Source of the DNA: an uncultured Collinsella sp.
GTDB taxonomy: Bacteria; Actinomycetota; Coriobacteriia; Coriobacteriales; Coriobacteriaceae
Assembly: GCA_958407555.1 (NCBI GenBank)
Contig: CATYJC010000036.1
Span: 1-14,900, forward strand
Length of the DNA: 14,900 nucleotides
Direction of reading: 5' to 3'
Position numbers and translations under genes: made by a program. The stretch's first letter is position 1. The number at the start of each line of letters is the position of its first letter. Shown here one piece after another: positions 6,420 to 13,846 of this stretch. Below the pieces are notes generated by a model, which made no database searches, was not told where the DNA came from, and worked only from the letters and a program-made list of their open reading frames with translations.

Positions 6420-7016
6420 CTACTTAGAGTAGAGCTCGACGATGAGCTGCTCGTTGATATCACCGCTGATCTGCTCACGCGTCGGCAGAGCGAGCACGTT
6501 ACCAGACAGCTTCTCGATATCGACCTCGAGCCAGCCAGGGACCTCAAAGCGCTCGGAGGAAATCAGGGCCTCCTTGATGGGGAGGAGGTCACGGAACTTC
6601 TCGCCGACAGCGACGACGTCGCCGGCCTTGACGCGGTAGGACGGGATGTCCACGCGCTTGCCGTTCACGGTAAAGTGACCGTGACGGACGGACTGACGAG
6701 CCTCTTTGCGGGTGCGGGCGAAGCCAAGACGGAAGACGACGTTGTCGAGGCGAGACTCAAGGATGATCATGAGGTTCTCACCGGTGACGCCGTTCATCTT
6801 ACGGGCCTTGTTGAAGTAGCCGTGGAACTGCTTCTCCAGAACGCCATAGATGAACTTGACCTTCTGCTTCTCACGCAGCTGCATGCCGTACTCAGATTCC
6901 TTGCGACGGCGCTTGGGCTGACGGATAGATTCCTTCTTGCTGCTGTAACCGAGCTCAGCGGGATCGATCCCGAGCTGACGGCAGCGCTTAAGAACAGGAG
7001 TCCTGTCGATTGCCAT
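6420..7016 (-). CDS. rpsD: 30S ribosomal protein S4, zinc-free form
   Basis: S4 binds the 5' domain of 16S rRNA early in small-subunit assembly and helps translational accuracy. In many bacteria it also represses its own operon. The 198-residue protein has the usual N-terminal helical part, then the S4 RNA-binding domain with ESRLDNVVFRLGFARTRKEA and RHGHFTVNGKRVDIPSYRVK. The N-terminus (MAIDRTPVLKRCRQLGID) has a single cysteine instead of the Cys cluster of zinc-binding S4 proteins, so it is the zinc-independent type. The C-terminus ends IVELYSK as expected. ATG start; it lies 19 bases after rpsK and before rpoA. Confidence 0.98.
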   Translation of the reverse strand: MAIDRTPVLKRCRQLGIDPAELGYSSKKESIRQPKRRRKESEYGMQLREKQKVKFIYGVLEKQFHGYFNKARKMNGVTGENLMIILESRLDNVVFRLGFARTRKEARQSVRHGHFTVNGKRVDIPSYRVKAGDVVAVGEKFRDLLPIKEALISSERFEVPGWLEVDIEKLSGNVLALPTREQISGDINEQLIVELYSK

Positions 7017-7035
7017 ATTGATACGATCCTTTCAG

Positions 7036-7440
7036 TTACACGCGGCGACGCTTCTTGGGGCGGCAGCCGTTGTGCGGAATGGGGGTCTTGTCCTGGATGC
7101 TCGAGACCTCGAGGCCAGCAGCCTGGAGGGAGCGGATGGCGGTCTCACGACCGGAGCCGGGGCCCTTGACGAAGACGGAAACCTTCTTCATACCGTGCTC
7201 CATGGCCTGCTTGGCAGCAGCCTCGGCAGCCATCTGGGCAGCGAACGGCGTGGACTTACGGGAGCCCTTGAAGCCCACCTGGCCAGCCGACTTCCAGGAA
7301 ATGACGTTGCCCTGGGGATCGGTGATCGAAACGATCGTGTTGTTGAACGTAGAACGAATGTGAGCCTGGCCCACGGAAATGTTCTTACGGTCCGCGCGCT
7401 TCAGACGGGCAGCGCGAACGTTCTTCTTAGCAGTAGCCAT
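7036..7440 (-). CDS. rpsK: 30S ribosomal protein S11
   Basis: S11 sits on the platform of the small subunit and contacts 16S rRNA near the mRNA exit. The 134-residue product carries the family core: GQAHIRSTFNNTIVSITDPQ, then GFKGSRKSTPFAAQMAAEAA, then VFVKGPGSGRETAIRSL. The C-terminus is the highly basic DKTPIPHNGCRPKKRRRV. Length and start are canonical. It lies 14 bases downstream of rpsM and 19 bases upstream of rpsD, the conserved alpha-operon order. Confidence 0.99.
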   Translation of the reverse strand: MATAKKNVRAARLKRADRKNISVGQAHIRSTFNNTIVSITDPQGNVISWKSAGQVGFKGSRKSTPFAAQMAAEAAAKQAMEHGMKKVSVFVKGPGSGRETAIRSLQAAGLEVSSIQDKTPIPHNGCRPKKRRRV

Positions 7441-7454
7441 CTATCTAGCGCTCC

Positions 7455-7829
7455 TTATTTCTTCTTCTTAGCACCGATCTGACGCTTCGGGCCCTTGCGG
7501 GTACGAGCGTTAGTGTGGGTGCGCTGGCCGCGGACCGGGAGGCCCTTGCGGTGACGAAGGCCGCGGTTGCAGCCGATGTCCATAAGGCGCTTGACGTTCT
7601 GGTTGCGCTCACGGCGGAGGTCGCCCTCAACCATGATCTGATTCTTATCGATATAATCGCGGATGGCGTTAACCTCATCCTCGGTGAGGTCCTTAACGCG
7701 CGTATCCACGTTAACGTTGCACTCGACGCAGATCTTCGTCGCAGTGGTGCGGCCGATGCCGTAAATGTAGGTCAGACCGATCTCAACGCGCTTCTCACGC
7801 GGGAGGTCGACACCATTAATACGGGCCAA
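7455..7829 (-). CDS. rpsM: 30S ribosomal protein S13
   Basis: S13 is a head protein of the small subunit that contacts the P-site tRNA and bridges to L5. The 124-residue product begins MARINGVDLPREKRVEIGLT, has the helix-two-turn-helix block TYIYGIGRTTATKIC, and ends with the basic tail RGQRTHTNARTRKGPKRQIG. The start codon is TTG (7829-7827). It is convincing because the family N-terminus begins exactly there, no in-frame ATG or GTG lies nearby, and AGGAG sits about 6 bases upstream. It is 14 bases downstream of rpmJ. Confidence 0.98.
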   Translation of the reverse strand: MARINGVDLPREKRVEIGLTYIYGIGRTTATKICVECNVNVDTRVKDLTEDEVNAIRDYIDKNQIMVEGDLRRERNQNVKRLMDIGCNRGLRHRKGLPVRGQRTHTNARTRKGPKRQIGAKKKK

Positions 7830-7843
7830 CGTAGTCTCCTCTC

Positions 7844-7957
7844 TTAACCCTGACGCTGCTTATGACGGGGGTTCTCGCAAATGACGAGGACCTTGCCATG
7901 GCGCCTAATGATTTTGCACTTATCGCACATCTTCTTGACCGAAGGACGTACCTTCAT
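7844..7957 (-). CDS. rpmJ: 50S ribosomal protein L36, zinc-binding form
   Basis: This 37-residue protein is the smallest in the large subunit. The translation begins MKVRPSVKKMCDKCKIIRRH and ends ENPRHKQRQG, the family pattern. The zinc ligands are all present: Cys11, Cys14, Cys27 and His32 (C-X2-C-X12-C-X4-H). The ATG at 7957-7955 has GAAAGGAAG upstream and the stop is TAA (7846-7844). The order infA-rpmJ-rpsM is the classic arrangement. A structured 147-base gap separates it from infA. Confidence 0.97.
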   Translation of the reverse strand: MKVRPSVKKMCDKCKIIRRHGKVLVICENPRHKQRQG

Positions 7958-8006
7958 CGTTCTTCCTTTCGGTAGCGCTCAAACTACTTCCCTACTATCT
8001 ACTCGC

Positions 8007-8094
8007 CCAGCCGCAGGCGTTTAAAACTATGGCTGGTCTTCACACGCAAACCGACCGTAGGTTGAGCTAAGCCTGCAGTCGGAAAAGAGCGTGT
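8007..8094 (-). promoter_or_regulatory. Structured leader between infA and rpmJ (two stem-loops)
   Basis: The first element pairs ACACGC (minus strand 8094-8089) with GCGTGT (8047-8042). Inside it CCGAC (8082-8078) pairs with GTCGG (8055-8051), and inside that AGG/CCT and TT/AA pair around 8074-8059. The second element, downstream, pairs CCAGCC (8036-8031) with GGCTGG (8012-8007). Neither is followed by a T run. A leader bound by a ribosomal protein, an RNA processing site or an attenuator all fit; none is proven. Confidence 0.5.
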
Positions 8095-8104
8095 ATGCGT
8101 GTCG

Positions 8105-8329
8105 CTATTTATAGCGATAGGTGATGCGACCGCGGGTCAGGTCGTACGGGGAAAGCTCCACGACAACCCTGTCACCGGGGAGAATGCGGATGTAATTCAT
8201 TCGGATCTTGCCAGAAATGTTGCACAGAACCGAATGACCGTTCTCGAGCTCAACCTTAAACATGGCGTTGGGCAACGGCTCCTTTACCGTACCCTCGAGC
8301 TCAATTGCGTCTTCCTTCTTCACAAGCAA
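8105..8329 (-). CDS. infA: Translation initiation factor IF-1
   Basis: IF-1 is a single OB-fold protein that binds the ribosomal A site with IF-2 and IF-3 during initiation. The core matches the family almost word for word: EGTVKEPLPNAMFKVELENG, then SGKIRMNYIRILPGDRV, ending LSPYDLTRGRITYRYK. The start is uncertain. TTG at 8329 has AGAGAAAG about 8 bases upstream and gives 74 residues. GTG at 8323 gives the canonical 72 residues, but its spacing to the Shine-Dalgarno-like run is about 14. An ATG at 8333 is in the wrong frame. A candidate promoter lies immediately upstream (8363-8391). The gap to map is 98 bases, wider than most in this block. Confidence 0.97.
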   Translation of the reverse strand: MLVKKEDAIELEGTVKEPLPNAMFKVELENGHSVLCNISGKIRMNYIRILPGDRVVVELSPYDLTRGRITYRYK

Positions 8330-8362
8330 TCATCTTTCTCTAGAAAACGACAGCGATTGAGT

Positions 8363-8391
8363 ATTCTACAATACGCATGCACGTATCGTAA
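8363..8391 (-). promoter_or_regulatory. Candidate sigma-70 type promoter for infA and downstream genes
   Basis: On the minus strand, TTACGA (8391-8386) and TAGAAT (8368-8363) are separated by 17 bases. The -10 matches the consensus at five of six positions, the -35 only at three. The spacer region holds an inverted repeat, ATACG/CGTAT (8371-8386), and two copies of ATTACGA lie 11 bases apart at the upstream side (8392-8386 and 8403-8397). A transcript would start near 8356, about 30 bases before infA. Confidence 0.45.
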
Positions 8392-8427
8392 TATCTTCGT
8401 AATGGCTCCACATCTAAGTGGAACTTG

Positions 8428-9216
8428 TTACATTTCTCCGCCCTGGAGAGAGCACCAAGCGCCCTGGGCATCGGTGGTAAGAATCACCGGGCCGTCATTG
8501 GTAATGGCGACGGTGTTCTCGTAGTGCGCGGCGGGCAGGTGGTCATTGGTCGTAACGATCCAACCATCGGAGCCTGTGCTCACATGGTTGGAACCCATCG
8601 TTACCATCGGCTCGATAGCGATAACCATACCAGCCTGGAGGCGAACGCCTCTCCCCTTCTTTCCATAATTTGGAACGTTGGGGTCCTCGTGCATCACACG
8701 ACCGATACCATGCCCCACGTAATCGCGAAGCACGCCGTAACCGTGAGACTCGGCGAGGGACTGAACAGCATACCCGACGTCCCCGATATGGTTACCGGGA
8801 ACAGCCTGCTCGATGGCAGCCTTTAGGCAATCGCGTGTAACCTCGCACAGGGCCTTGGCCTCGGGCGTGGGGGTGCCGACGAAAAACGTCCAAGCGTTAT
8901 CGCCGACCCAACCGTCGAGAACGGCTCCCGTATCGATGGAGATGATATCGCCATCGCGCAGAATCATATCGGGATTGGGAATACCGTGGACCACGGCATC
9001 GTTGATTGATGCGCAAATGGTTCCGGGGAACCCGCCGTAACCCTTAAAGGCCGGGGTGCCGCCATGCATGCGGATAATCTGCTCCGCGAGCTGATCGAGC
9101 TCGAAGGTCGACACACCGGGGCGAACCATGGCCCCAACGTGGCGGAGCGCCATCTTAGATAGCGCTCCTGCCTTCTTCATCTGCTCAATTTGCGTTGCAG
9201 ACTTAATCTTGATCAT
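8428..9216 (-). CDS. map: Type I methionine aminopeptidase
   Basis: MAP removes the initiator methionine from new proteins when the second residue is small. The 262-residue protein shows the pita-bread fold signatures and all five metal ligands: Asp95 (IDTG), Asp106 (GDNAW), His169 (GHGIG), Glu202 (IEPM) and Glu233 (HYENTV), plus His77 (VVHG). These sit two residues before the E. coli positions, so no insertion disturbs the core. It lacks an N-terminal zinc finger or linker extension. Its ATG overlaps the adk stop (ATGA), indicating translational coupling. The gene order secY-adk-map-infA is standard for Gram-positive bacteria. Confidence 0.98.
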   Translation of the reverse strand: MIKIKSATQIEQMKKAGALSKMALRHVGAMVRPGVSTFELDQLAEQIIRMHGGTPAFKGYGGFPGTICASINDAVVHGIPNPDMILRDGDIISIDTGAVLDGWVGDNAWTFFVGTPTPEAKALCEVTRDCLKAAIEQAVPGNHIGDVGYAVQSLAESHGYGVLRDYVGHGIGRVMHEDPNVPNYGKKGRGVRLQAGMVIAIEPMVTMGSNHVSTGSDGWIVTTNDHLPAAHYENTVAITNDGPVILTTDAQGAWCSLQGGEM

Positions 9217-9839
9217 AGACCGAGAGCCTCTTTGACATCCCCGTACACGGTCTCACGAGCCTGGTCACCGTTGACCGACTTGAGCAGACCCTGGCCACGA
9301 TAGTAGTCGACGAGCGGGCTCGTGGACTTCTCGTAGACGTCGAGACGGTTCTTGATGGTCTCGGGCTTGTCGTCGTCGCGCTGATACATCTCGCCGCCGC
9401 ACTTAGGGCAGGTGACATCGGCAGCGGTGCCGGTGTAACCGCAGGCGCGGCAGGTGCGACGCGAAGACAGACGATCGATGATGACGTCGGGGGCCACATC
9501 GACCAGAAGGGCGCAGTCGATCTCGCGACCCATGGCGGAGAGCTCGGAATCGAGCGTCACAGCCTGGGCGGTGTTGCGCGGGAAGCCATCGAGGATGAAG
9601 CCCTGCTGGGCGTCATCGGCGGCAAGGCGCTCCTTGACAAGGTCGATCACGAGCTGGTCGGGAACAAGCTCGCCAGCGTCCATGTACTTCTTAGCCTGAA
9701 TACCAAGCTCGGTGCCACCCTTGACGGCAGCACGCAGCAGGTCGCCCGTGGAAATGTGAGCGACGCCAAACTCGGCGACGAGCTCCTGTGCGACGGTGCC
9801 CTTACCGGCACCCGGAGCTCCGAGCAATACGAGGTTCAT
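9213..9839 (-). CDS. adk: Adenylate kinase
   Basis: Adenylate kinase interconverts ATP + AMP and 2 ADP, balancing cellular adenylates. The 208-residue product has the P-loop GAPGAGKGT (7-15), the AMP-binding region with STGDLLR, and DGFPR (84-88). Its LID domain carries four cysteines in two CxxC pairs (Cys130, Cys133, Cys144, Cys147), the structural zinc site found in many Gram-positive enzymes. The LID is slightly shorter than in typical zinc-LID enzymes. I chose the ATG at 9839, with AGGAGG 7 bases upstream; an upstream in-frame TTG would add two residues only. It begins 18 bases after secY and overlaps map by four bases. Confidence 0.98.
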   Translation of the reverse strand: MNLVLLGAPGAGKGTVAQELVAEFGVAHISTGDLLRAAVKGGTELGIQAKKYMDAGELVPDQLVIDLVKERLAADDAQQGFILDGFPRNTAQAVTLDSELSAMGREIDCALLVDVAPDVIIDRLSSRRTCRACGYTGTAADVTCPKCGGEMYQRDDDKPETIKNRLDVYEKSTSPLVDYYRGQGLLKSVNGDQARETVYGDVKEALGL

Positions 9840-9857
9840 GAGCAATCCTCCTCTAGC

Positions 9858-11144
9858 CTATTTAAAGAATCCATCGTAATCATACATCTTGATCTGGCCT
9901 TCGAGCTTATCGACCGTGTCGAGCACGACGCCGACCATGATGAGGATGGACGTGCCGCCAAACGCCTGGATCAGATGGTTACCCGTGAAGGAGAAGATGA
10001 TCGAAGGCACGATGGCGATGAGCGCCAAAAAGACAGCGCTGGGAAGCGTGATCTTGTTGAGCGCGTTCTTGATGTAGGCCGCGGTAGCCCTACCCGGACG
10101 GACGCCCGGAATAAAGCCGCCCTGCTTCTTAAGGTTGTCGGCCGTGTCATCGGGGTTGAACACCATGGAGGTGTAGAAGTACGCGAAGAACACGATGAGG
10201 ACAACGTTAAGCACCCAGTTGAGCCAACCGGTCGAAAGCGCAGAGGCAACTGCCTGGATCCAGCCGATGCCGGGGAAGAACACGGCAATCTGGGCCGGGA
10301 AGTACAGCAGCGCCGAAGCAAAGATGATCGGCACGACACCCGCAGTGTTGACCTTGATGGGCAGGTAGGTGGTCTGGCCACCCATCATGCGACGGCCCAC
10401 GACGCGCTTGGCGTAGGAGACCGGAATGCGGCGCTGGCCGCGCTCAAGGAAAACGATCAGCGGGATGACCAGCAGGATGATGGCGCAGATGATCACCATG
10501 GTGATGATGCCACCGGCATTGCCCTCGGTGCTGGAGAAGATCGCCTGCGGCAGGCCGGCCATGATGTTCGCGAAGATGATCAGCGACATGCCATTGCCGA
10601 TACCGCGCTGGGTGATGAGCTCACCAATCCACATGATCAGCATGGCGCCCGCGGTGAGCGTGCCGACGATCATGAGGTCGAAGATGATCTCGGGAGCGCC
10701 GGCGCCATTGAAGCTGATGCCAAATCTCTTAAAGAGGAAGAGGTAACCCACGGAGTTGAGGATTGCCAGAGCCAGGGTGAGGTAACGCGAATACTGCGTA
10801 ATCTTGGTCTGACCGACCTCGCCCTCGCGGGCAAGCTCATGCAGGGAAGGCACAACGGCCTGGAGCATCTGGAGGATGATCGAGCTGGTGATGTAAGGCA
10901 TGATGCCCAGGGAGAACACCGAAACATAGCTCAACGCGCCACCAGAGAAAAGATTCAGGAGGGCCATAGCACCTGCGGCGACCGAATTGTTATCGGTCGA
11001 GAAAAGGCCCAGCATCCCCTGGAAGGGAATGCCGGGCACAGGAACGTGCGCACCAATGCGGTACACGACGAGCATAGCTATGGTAAAAAGAATCTTTTCG
11101 CGCAATTCTTTGATGCGGAAAGCATTCTTAAGACCATTTAGCAC
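9858..11144 (-). CDS. secY: Protein translocase subunit SecY
   Basis: SecY is the channel subunit of the SecYEG translocon in the inner membrane, through which preproteins are exported or inserted. The 428-residue protein is hydrophobic, with about ten membrane segments. It begins with the family pattern LKNAFRIKELREKILFTIAM and contains the plug-region block GLFSTDNNSVAAGAMALLNL and the cytoplasmic-loop block VSYAKRVVGRRMMGG. The start is GTG at 11144, seven bases inside the end of rplO. No better in-frame start exists; an ATG nearby is in another frame. This overlap suggests translational coupling with L15. It is followed by adk after 18 bases. Confidence 0.98.
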   Translation of the reverse strand: MLNGLKNAFRIKELREKILFTIAMLVVYRIGAHVPVPGIPFQGMLGLFSTDNNSVAAGAMALLNLFSGGALSYVSVFSLGIMPYITSSIILQMLQAVVPSLHELAREGEVGQTKITQYSRYLTLALAILNSVGYLFLFKRFGISFNGAGAPEIIFDLMIVGTLTAGAMLIMWIGELITQRGIGNGMSLIIFANIMAGLPQAIFSSTEGNAGGIITMVIICAIILLVIPLIVFLERGQRRIPVSYAKRVVGRRMMGGQTTYLPIKVNTAGVVPIIFASALLYFPAQIAVFFPGIGWIQAVASALSTGWLNWVLNVVLIVFFAYFYTSMVFNPDDTADNLKKQGGFIPGVRPGRATAAYIKNALNKITLPSAVFLALIAIVPSIIFSFTGNHLIQAFGGTSILIMVGVVLDTVDKLEGQIKMYDYDGFFK

Positions 11145-11587
11145 GGCAGCTCGACCTTTCCGCCGGCGGCCTCGATCTTGGCCTGCGCAGAAGCGCTGAC
11201 CTTGTCGACCTTGACCGTGAACTTCTTGGTGAGCTCACCATTGCCGAGCACCTTGACGGGCTCGAACTCGCTCTTGGTGATGCGAGCGGCCTTAAGAGCG
11301 GCACCGTCGATCACAGCGCCGTCCTCGAACTTGCGCTCGAGACGCTCAACGTTAACGGCGGTGTACTCGATACGACGGGGGTTGCGGAAGCCCGGAAGCT
11401 TGGGCAGGCGCATAGCCAGCGGAGTCTGGCCACCCTCGAAGCCGGCACCCTTGGTGCCGCCAGAGCGGGAACCCTGGCCCTTCTGACCGCGGCCAGAAGT
11501 GGTGCCGTGACCCGAAGAATTGCCACGGCCGACGCGCTTGCGGTTCTTGGTGGAACCGGGCGCGGGAGTAAGATCGTGAAGCTGCAT
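11138..11587 (-). CDS. rplO: 50S ribosomal protein L15
   Basis: L15 is a late-assembly large-subunit protein. The 149-residue product starts MQLHDLTPAPGSTKNRKRVG and continues with the glycine/arginine-rich extension RGNSSGHGTTSGRGQKGQGS typical of the family. The globular C-terminal part has GNGELTKKFTVKVDKVSASA. ATG start, three bases after rpmD; its stop codon lies within the first codons of secY. Confidence 0.98.
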   Translation of the reverse strand: MQLHDLTPAPGSTKNRKRVGRGNSSGHGTTSGRGQKGQGSRSGGTKGAGFEGGQTPLAMRLPKLPGFRNPRRIEYTAVNVERLERKFEDGAVIDGAALKAARITKSEFEPVKVLGNGELTKKFTVKVDKVSASAQAKIEAAGGKVELPC

Positions 11588-11590
11588 TTG

Positions 11591-11773
11591 CTACTCCTCT
11601 ACAATCTCGACAAGGTGCTTGACCTTGAAGATCATGCCGCGGACGGACTCGTTGTCAGCAATCTCGCGAACCTCGCGGATCCTGTGGAGACCGAGGGCAC
11701 GGACAGTACGGACCTGGTCCTGCTTGCAACCGTTGGTGCTGCGGACCTGCTTGATCTTGATGGTGTCAGCCAT
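11591..11773 (-). CDS. rpmD: 50S ribosomal protein L30
   Basis: L30 is a small large-subunit protein. The 60-residue product has the bacterial short form: IKIKQVRSTNGCKQDQVRTV, then RALGLHRIREVREIADNES, then VRGMIFKVKHLVEIVEE. It begins two bases after rpsE and ends three bases before rplO, so it is tightly coupled. Not all bacteria keep rpmD; its presence here agrees with an actinobacterial spc operon. Confidence 0.97.
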   Translation of the reverse strand: MADTIKIKQVRSTNGCKQDQVRTVRALGLHRIREVREIADNESVRGMIFKVKHLVEIVEE

Positions 11774-11775
11774 GC

Positions 11776-12300
11776 TTAGTTCTCCTTACCGACGAACATC
11801 TCGGAGACCGTCAGGCCACGGCGAGCCGCGACGTCCTCAGGGCTGGAGAGCTCCTTGAGGCCCTCGACGGCAGCCTTGATGATGTTGAGGCCGTTGTCGG
11901 TACCGAGGGACTTGGACAGGACGTTCTTGATGCCGGCAAGCTCGAAGAGGGGACGCACAGCGCCGCCGGCGATAACGCCGGTACCCTCGACAGCGGGCTT
12001 GATGATGATGCGGCCGGCACCAAAGTGACCGAGAACCTCGTGCGGAATGGTGCCCTGCTCGGTCACCGGCACGTGGAACATGTTCTTCTTGGCATCGAGA
12101 GACGCCTTGGAGATGGCCATGGGCACCTCAGCGGACTTGCCCATGCCAACGCCGACGTTGCCCTTGCCGTCGCCAACGACGACGAGAGCGACGAGGCTCA
12201 TGCGACGACCACCCTTGACGGTCTTCGACACGCGGTTGATGTAAACGACGCGCTCCTCGAACTCGGAGGCCTCGCGCTGCTGCTTCTGATTACGAGCCAT
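11776..12300 (-). CDS. rpsE: 30S ribosomal protein S5
   Basis: S5 lines the mRNA entry channel with S3 and S4 and influences decoding accuracy. The 174-residue product has the N-terminal double-stranded RNA-binding domain, with EERVVYINRVSKTVKGGRRM and GDGKGNVGVGMGKSAEVP. The C-terminal domain follows, with PAVEGTGVIAGGAVRPLFEL and the helix near LGTDNGLNIIKAAVEGL. The loop Val-Lys-Gly-Gly-Arg, where spectinomycin-resistance changes are known in other bacteria, reads as the usual sensitive form. ATG start, 14 bases after rplR. Confidence 0.98.
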   Translation of the reverse strand: MARNQKQQREASEFEERVVYINRVSKTVKGGRRMSLVALVVVGDGKGNVGVGMGKSAEVPMAISKASLDAKKNMFHVPVTEQGTIPHEVLGHFGAGRIIIKPAVEGTGVIAGGAVRPLFELAGIKNVLSKSLGTDNGLNIIKAAVEGLKELSSPEDVAARRGLTVSEMFVGKEN

Positions 12301-12314
12301 GTGCTACATACCTC

Positions 12315-12683
12315 CTAGAACTCGAGACCGGCGGCACGAGCACCGTCGGCGAGGGCCTTGACGCGGCCATGGTAGATACGGCCACCACGATCGAAAGCGA
12401 CCTTGGTGATGCCGGCCTCGATGGCACGCTTGCCAACGAGCTGACCGACCTTCTCCGCAGCCTCCTTGTTCGAGGTGTGGGTGCCCTTGAACTCGGCCTC
12501 GAGGGTCGAGGCGGAGACGAGCGTCAGGCTGGAGCCCTTGCTGTCGTCGATGATCTGGGCATAGATGTTGGCGTTAGTACGGGTCACGCGAAGACGCGGA
12601 CGCTCGGCGGTACCCGAGACCTTGCCGCGAACACGACGCTGACGACGCTTGAGGCCTTCCAGCTTCGCCTTATGCTTGTTCAT
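12315..12683 (-). CDS. rplR: 50S ribosomal protein L18
   Basis: L18 binds 5S rRNA together with L5 and L25 and anchors it in the central protuberance. The 122-residue product has a basic N-terminus (KAKLEGLKRRQRRVRGKVSG), then ERPRLRVTRTNANIYAQIID, and the conserved C-terminus FDRGGRIYHGRVKALADGAR. ATG start. A 75-base gap with a stem-loop separates it from rplF. Confidence 0.98.
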   Translation of the reverse strand: MNKHKAKLEGLKRRQRRVRGKVSGTAERPRLRVTRTNANIYAQIIDDSKGSSLTLVSASTLEAEFKGTHTSNKEAAEKVGQLVGKRAIEAGITKVAFDRGGRIYHGRVKALADGARAAGLEF

Positions 12684-12711
12684 ACGTAAACTCCTAAAAA
12701 GGTTGATCTTG

Positions 12712-12733
12712 CCAGCACCTAACGGGGTGCTGG
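12712..12733 (-). other. Intercistronic stem-loop between rplF and rplR
   Basis: CCAGCACC (minus strand 12733-12726) pairs perfectly with GGTGCTGG (12719-12712) around a 6-base loop. No T run follows (CAAGATC), so termination is unlikely; an mRNA processing or stability element is more plausible. Confidence 0.6.
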
Positions 12734-12758
12734 TCTTATGCGAGTGAGTCGGTTACGA

Positions 12759-13295
12759 CTACTTGGCGGCCTTACCCAGCTTGCGGCGGATGTGCTCGCC
12801 AACATAGTGGATACCCTTGCCCTTGTAAGGCTCGGGAGGACGATGGCCGCGGATCTCAGCGGCGATCTGACCGACCTGCTGCTTGTTGATACCCTTGACG
12901 TTCACGTGGGTGTTGTCGGGAACCTCGAAGGTGATGCCCTCGGGAGCCTCGACGATCACGGGGTGCGAGAAGCCCAGGGAGAACTCGAGGTTCTTGCCCT
13001 TCTGCTGCACGCGGTAACCGACGCCGGCGAGCTCGAGCTTCTTCTCGAAGCCCTCGGAAACGCCAACAACCATGTTGTGGATGAGAGCGCGGGTGAGGCC
13101 GTGGCGGGCACGGGTCTCACGCTCGTCGTCGGGACGGGAAACGGTGAGGACGTTGTCCTCGACGTTGATAGCGAGCTTCTCAAAGACATCGAGCTCGAGC
13201 TGGCCCTTGGGGCCCTTGACGACAACGTTGTTGCCGTTGACTGCCACTTCGACTCCGGCGGGAATCTGGACAGGCTTATTACCGATACGAGACAC
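12759..13295 (-). CDS. rplF: 50S ribosomal protein L6
   Basis: L6 lies near the sarcin-ricin loop and the factor-binding site of the large subunit. The 178-residue product has the two-repeat family layout: SRIGNKPVQIPAGVEVAVNG, VVKGPKGQL, then the second half with GFSHPVIVEAPEGITFEV and the C-terminal signature PPEPYKGKGIHYVGEHIRRK. The start is GTG (13295-13293) with AAAGGAG about 6 bases upstream; the family N-terminus begins right there. It lies 33 bases after rpsH. Confidence 0.98.
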   Translation of the reverse strand: MSRIGNKPVQIPAGVEVAVNGNNVVVKGPKGQLELDVFEKLAINVEDNVLTVSRPDDERETRARHGLTRALIHNMVVGVSEGFEKKLELAGVGYRVQQKGKNLEFSLGFSHPVIVEAPEGITFEVPDNTHVNVKGINKQQVGQIAAEIRGHRPPEPYKGKGIHYVGEHIRRKLGKAAK

Positions 13296-13328
13296 GGTGA
13301 TCTCCTTTCCTTCTACCTACCGAGCGAA

Positions 13329-13727
13329 TTACCAGACGTAAGCGATGATCTCGCCGCCGACGTTGTGCTTGCGAGCATCGCGGTCGGTCATGACGCCATG
13401 GCTGGTGGAAATAATGGCGGTACCAAGGCCACCGCGGACGCGGGGCATGTCGGCAACGCCGGTGTACTTACGCAGGCCCGGCTTGGAAATGCGGCGGATG
13501 CCGTTGATGACCTTAGCCTTCTTGGGACCATACTTAAGCGTGATGTGCAGAGTCTTCTGGGGAACGGTGTCCTCGACATCGTAGCCCTCGATGTAGCCCT
13601 CCTCGTGCAGAACACGAGCGATCTCGACGAGCTTCTTGCTGCTCGGCATGGAGACCGTGGCCTTGTTCACAGAGTTAGCGTTACGGATGCGCGTAAGCAT
13701 ATCTGCGATCGGGTCTGTAAGGTTCAT
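13329..13727 (-). CDS. rpsH: 30S ribosomal protein S8
   Basis: S8 binds the central domain of 16S rRNA early in assembly and, in E. coli, represses the spc operon by binding its mRNA near rplE. The 132-residue product begins NLTDPIADMLTRIRNANSVN and ends with the RNA-binding block GTAIISTSHGVMTDRDARKH. ATG start with AAGGAGA upstream. The 119-base gap to rpsN contains a stem-loop (13769-13791). Confidence 0.98.
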   Translation of the reverse strand: MNLTDPIADMLTRIRNANSVNKATVSMPSSKKLVEIARVLHEEGYIEGYDVEDTVPQKTLHITLKYGPKKAKVINGIRRISKPGLRKYTGVADMPRVRGGLGTAIISTSHGVMTDRDARKHNVGGEIIAYVW

Positions 13728-13768
13728 ACAGATTCTCCTTCGTTCTTGATGAACACGTGCTCTTGGTT

Positions 13769-13791
13769 CTTCGCCGCCCTTAACGGCAAAG
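13769..13791 (-). other. Intercistronic stem-loop between rpsN and rpsH
   Basis: CTTTGCCG (minus strand 13791-13784) pairs with CGGCGAAG (13776-13769) through eight pairs, one of them G-T, around a 7-base loop. No T run follows. It could be a processing site or a translation-control element before rpsH. Confidence 0.55.
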
Positions 13792-13846
13792 CCTATTTAG
13801 CGCGTTTTCCCTGTTCCAAACTGATGCTTGAAACGCTGGTAGTGAC

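Noticed and set aside
9756..11141. 461-codon open frame on the plus strand opposite adk and secY
   Set aside because: Rich in Asp, His, Arg and Gln in a pattern that mirrors hydrophobic secY codons on the other strand. It is an antisense shadow.
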